A DNA stretch of 7,983 nucleotides from Paracoccaceae bacterium (GTDB taxonomy: Bacteria > Pseudomonadota > Alphaproteobacteria > Rhodobacterales > Rhodobacteraceae): positions 1-7,983 of the forward strand of contig JAESRD010000373.1 of the NCBI GenBank assembly GCA_016764835.1. The letters are read 5' to 3'. The notes below the pieces were generated by a model. The model was not told the DNA's origin. It saw only the letters and a list, made by a program, of their open reading frames with translations, and made no database searches. Below are positions 7,005 to 7,983 of this stretch, one piece after another. Position numbers and translations under genes: made by a program. Position 1 is the stretch's first letter. Each line of letters starts with the position of its first letter.

Positions 7005-7034
7005 TCTTACACCGATCTATCTTACACCGGGCTA
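7005..7034. repeat. 15-bp tandem duplication across the DUF3553 stop codon
   Basis: TCTTACACCGATCTA (7005-7019) is followed immediately by TCTTACACCGGGCTA (7020-7034), 13 of 15 positions identical. Read on the minus strand each unit begins with TAG, so the stop codon of the DUF3553 gene is duplicated in frame, five codons apart. It looks like a slippage duplication. Confidence 0.75.
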
Positions 7035-7211
7035 TGTAGAAACGAGGATCAGCGCGATGGCGCCGCTATCAATTACTTGCTTACCACTTTCAACAAAATT
7101 CACAGTAACCCGCCCGCTGATGTTTGACTGCACCTGCCCTTCGCCCCAGCTCGGCTGGCCAGGGTGGCGCACAATCATCCCCGGTGTCAGGAATGTATTC
7201 ATGTCGTTCAT
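7032..7211 (-). CDS. DUF3553 domain small protein (Tudor-like)
   Basis: A 59-residue protein. Its conserved core is GMIVRHPGQPSWGEGQVQS (11-29), then GRVTVNFVESGKQVID (33-48). This corresponds to the small DUF3553 family of alphaproteobacteria. The pattern of V-x-H-P, G-x-G-x-V, V-x-V-x-F and a following G-K resembles the Tudor-like C-terminal domain of UvrD/PcrA helicases, which contacts RNA polymerase; that comparison is mine and has not been tested by search. The ATG at 7211 has GAGAG about seven bases upstream; a second in-frame ATG at 7202 would give 56 residues. The gene is divergent from chpT with 36 bases between start codons, so their promoters must overlap or lie within each other's coding sequence. 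The opposite-strand reading frame through this region is a shadow. Confidence 0.8.
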   Translation of the reverse strand: MNDMNTFLTPGMIVRHPGQPSWGEGQVQSNISGRVTVNFVESGKQVIDSGAIALILVST

Positions 7212-7247
7212 AACGCATCTCTCAATTCATGCAAAAAGGGGTCGGCA

Positions 7248-7844
7248 ATGAAGCGGCAACTTGATCTTACCACCCTTGTCGGCTCACGCATATGTCATGA
7301 CCTTATCAGACCTTTAGGCGCAATCAGCAACGGGGTTGAGCTGATGGGCATGACCGGCAGTGTTGAGGGCCCCGAAATGGCGCTGATATCGGAGAGCGCC
7401 GAAAACGCCAATGCCCGGATCAAGTTCTTTCGCATTGCATATGGCGCGGCGGCGGAGGGCCAAAATCTTGGCCGCTCCGAGGTCACCTCAACGCTGGCCG
7501 CCACCGCGCGCGGTGGCAGGCTAAGTTACCATTGGCGGGCCGAGGGCGAACAGCCGCGCCGCGAGGTACGCTTGGCGTTTTTGCTGCTGCAATGTTTTGA
7601 GAACGCCATGCCTTACGGTGGCGAAATCACCATTAGCCGCGACGGCAATAAATGGGAGCTAGTGGGAGAATCAGACCGGATGAAGATTGACGAAAACCTC
7701 TGGGAAAGCCTGATCAACCCGCGCCTTAGGCCCAATATTCGCGCCGCCGAAGTGCAATTCGCTCTTTTGCCGCAAGTACTTGAGGAATCAGGCCGCTCGC
7801 TTGCGCTCAAACTAGATACGGCGCAAATAACTGCCCGGTTCTAA
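7248..7844 (+). CDS. chpT: Histidine phosphotransferase ChpT
   Basis: Cytoplasmic phosphorelay protein that passes phosphate from the hybrid kinase CckA to the response regulators CtrA and CpdR in alphaproteobacteria, controlling cell cycle in Caulobacter and motility or gene-transfer-agent genes in Rhodobacterales. The 198 residues match the family. The phosphorylated histidine is His17 in GSRICHDLIRPLGAISNGVE (12-31), within the first helix of the dimeric four-helix bundle. The second helix spans about 42-66. The remainder is the degenerate ATPase-like domain (about 76-198) with LLLQCFENAMPYGGEITIS (112-130), which lacks a functional nucleotide-binding set. The ATG at 7248 is fixed by AAGGGG, ending six bases upstream at 7241; longer in-frame starts run into the DUF3553 gene. 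An insertion sequence begins 17 bases after the stop, leaving the coding region intact. Confidence 0.9.
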   Translation: MKRQLDLTTLVGSRICHDLIRPLGAISNGVELMGMTGSVEGPEMALISESAENANARIKFFRIAYGAAAEGQNLGRSEVTSTLAATARGGRLSYHWRAEGEQPRREVRLAFLLLQCFENAMPYGGEITISRDGNKWELVGESDRMKIDENLWESLINPRLRPNIRAAEVQFALLPQVLEESGRSLALKLDTAQITARF

Positions 7845-7859
7845 GACCGGACAGTTTCT
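7831..7859 (+). terminator. Rho-independent terminator of chpT, stop codon in the loop
   Basis: CTGCCCGGT (7831-7839) pairs with ACCGGACAG (7846-7854) with one mismatch, around the loop TCTAAG, and is followed by TTTCT. The TAA stop of chpT (7842-7844) lies in the loop. The T-tract is cut short by the left end of the insertion sequence, so termination may now be weaker than in the ancestral arrangement. Confidence 0.5.
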
Positions 7860-7896
7860 AGGGTCAGGACCTATTGATTTTATCATAGAAGTCTGA

Positions 7897-7924
7897 ATCA
7901 CTGCTCCCCAATAGGAGCAGTGAT
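7897..7924 (+). promoter_or_regulatory. Hairpin masking the transposase ribosome binding site
   Basis: ATCACTGCTCC (7897-7907) and GGAGCAGTGAT (7914-7924) form a perfect 11-bp stem with the loop CCAATA. The AGGAG ribosome binding site (7913-7917) is in the 3' arm, and the stem ends on the base just before the transposase ATG at 7925. Formed in RNA, it would block initiation. Inhibitory hairpins of this type are known in IS10 and IS50, where they silence transcripts reading in from outside. Confidence 0.65.
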
Positions 7925-7983
7925 ATGAGTGATCTTTTCTGGCTTTCGGATGCACAAATGAGCCGCCTTAAGCCCTTCTTCCC
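7925..7983 (+). CDS. IS5-family transposase, N-terminal fragment cut by the window
   Basis: Translation from the ATG at 7925 gives MSDLFWLSDAQMSRLKPFFP, the characteristic opening of IS427-group IS5-family transposases of alphaproteobacteria. AGGAG at 7913-7917 lies seven bases upstream, inside the hairpin described for 7897-7924. Only about 20 codons are present, so the DDE catalytic residues and any programmed frameshift, which several members of this group use, lie beyond the window. Confidence 0.8.
   Translation, partial: MSDLFWLSDAQMSRLKPFF

Larger units (their letters stand above)
7861..7983 (+). mobile_element. IS5-family insertion sequence (IS427 group), left end, truncated by the window
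   Basis: GGGTCAGGACCTATTGATTT (7861-7880) resembles the terminal inverted repeat of IS427-group elements of the IS5 family, and it is followed 45 bases later by a transposase start typical of that group. CTAG at 7858-7861 sits at the junction, consistent with the TA or CTAG target preference of this group. The other end lies beyond the window, so the target duplication and intactness cannot be verified. The exact outer base may be off by a few positions. Confidence 0.65.

Noticed and set aside
6928..7251. A 107-residue rightward open frame covering the olsB-DUF3553 gap and the start of chpT
   Set aside because: It lies antisense to the DUF3553 gene, whose conserved sequence is on the other strand, and it has no family-like sequence or good ribosome binding site.
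1..7983. CRISPR arrays, tRNA or rRNA genes, or phage defence genes
   Set aside because: I found no repeat-spacer pattern, tRNA-like cloverleaf or rRNA sequence on either strand, and no gene resembling known defence families.

Overview
The window looks like chromosomal DNA from an alphaproteobacterium, most likely a marine Rhodobacterales (Roseobacter-type) species. The main reasons are a ChpT histidine phosphotransferase, found only in alphaproteobacteria, an olsB-olsA ornithine-lipid pair, and a GC-rich codon style. This placement is inference from gene content, as no search could be run.

Layout. The left part (1-3980) is read rightward. It holds the 3' part of a SatD-like gene overlapping a DUF3307 membrane-protein gene (ATGA overlap), a small secreted six-cysteine protein of unknown function behind an AT-rich gap, an A-type iron-sulfur carrier followed one base later by a TfoX N-domain protein, a VOC (glyoxalase-fold) protein, and tpiA eleven bases after it. 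The middle part (3996-7211) is read leftward. In transcription order it holds a 59-codon DUF3553 gene, olsB, olsA (ATGA overlap) and a family 2 glycosyltransferase that ends convergently against tpiA at a hairpin terminator. The right part is rightward again: chpT, divergent from the DUF3553 gene across only 36 bases, and then the left end of an IS5-family insertion sequence whose transposase gene runs off the window.

How the genes work together. OlsB and OlsA make ornithine lipids in two steps, N-acylation then O-acylation. The glycosyltransferase downstream may share their transcript, but nothing shows it uses the same lipid. ChpT relays phosphate from CckA to CtrA and CpdR in the cell-cycle/motility regulatory chain. 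TpiA is central glycolysis. The remaining genes are housekeeping or poorly characterised.

No strongly novel multi-gene system stands out. The points most worth a second look are (1) the insertion sequence placed exactly at the end of the chpT terminator, with a perfect 11-bp hairpin that buries its own transposase ribosome binding site, (2) the tiny DUF3553 protein, which resembles the Tudor-like tail of UvrD/PcrA, beside chpT, and (3) the tightly coupled SatD/DUF3307 pair.
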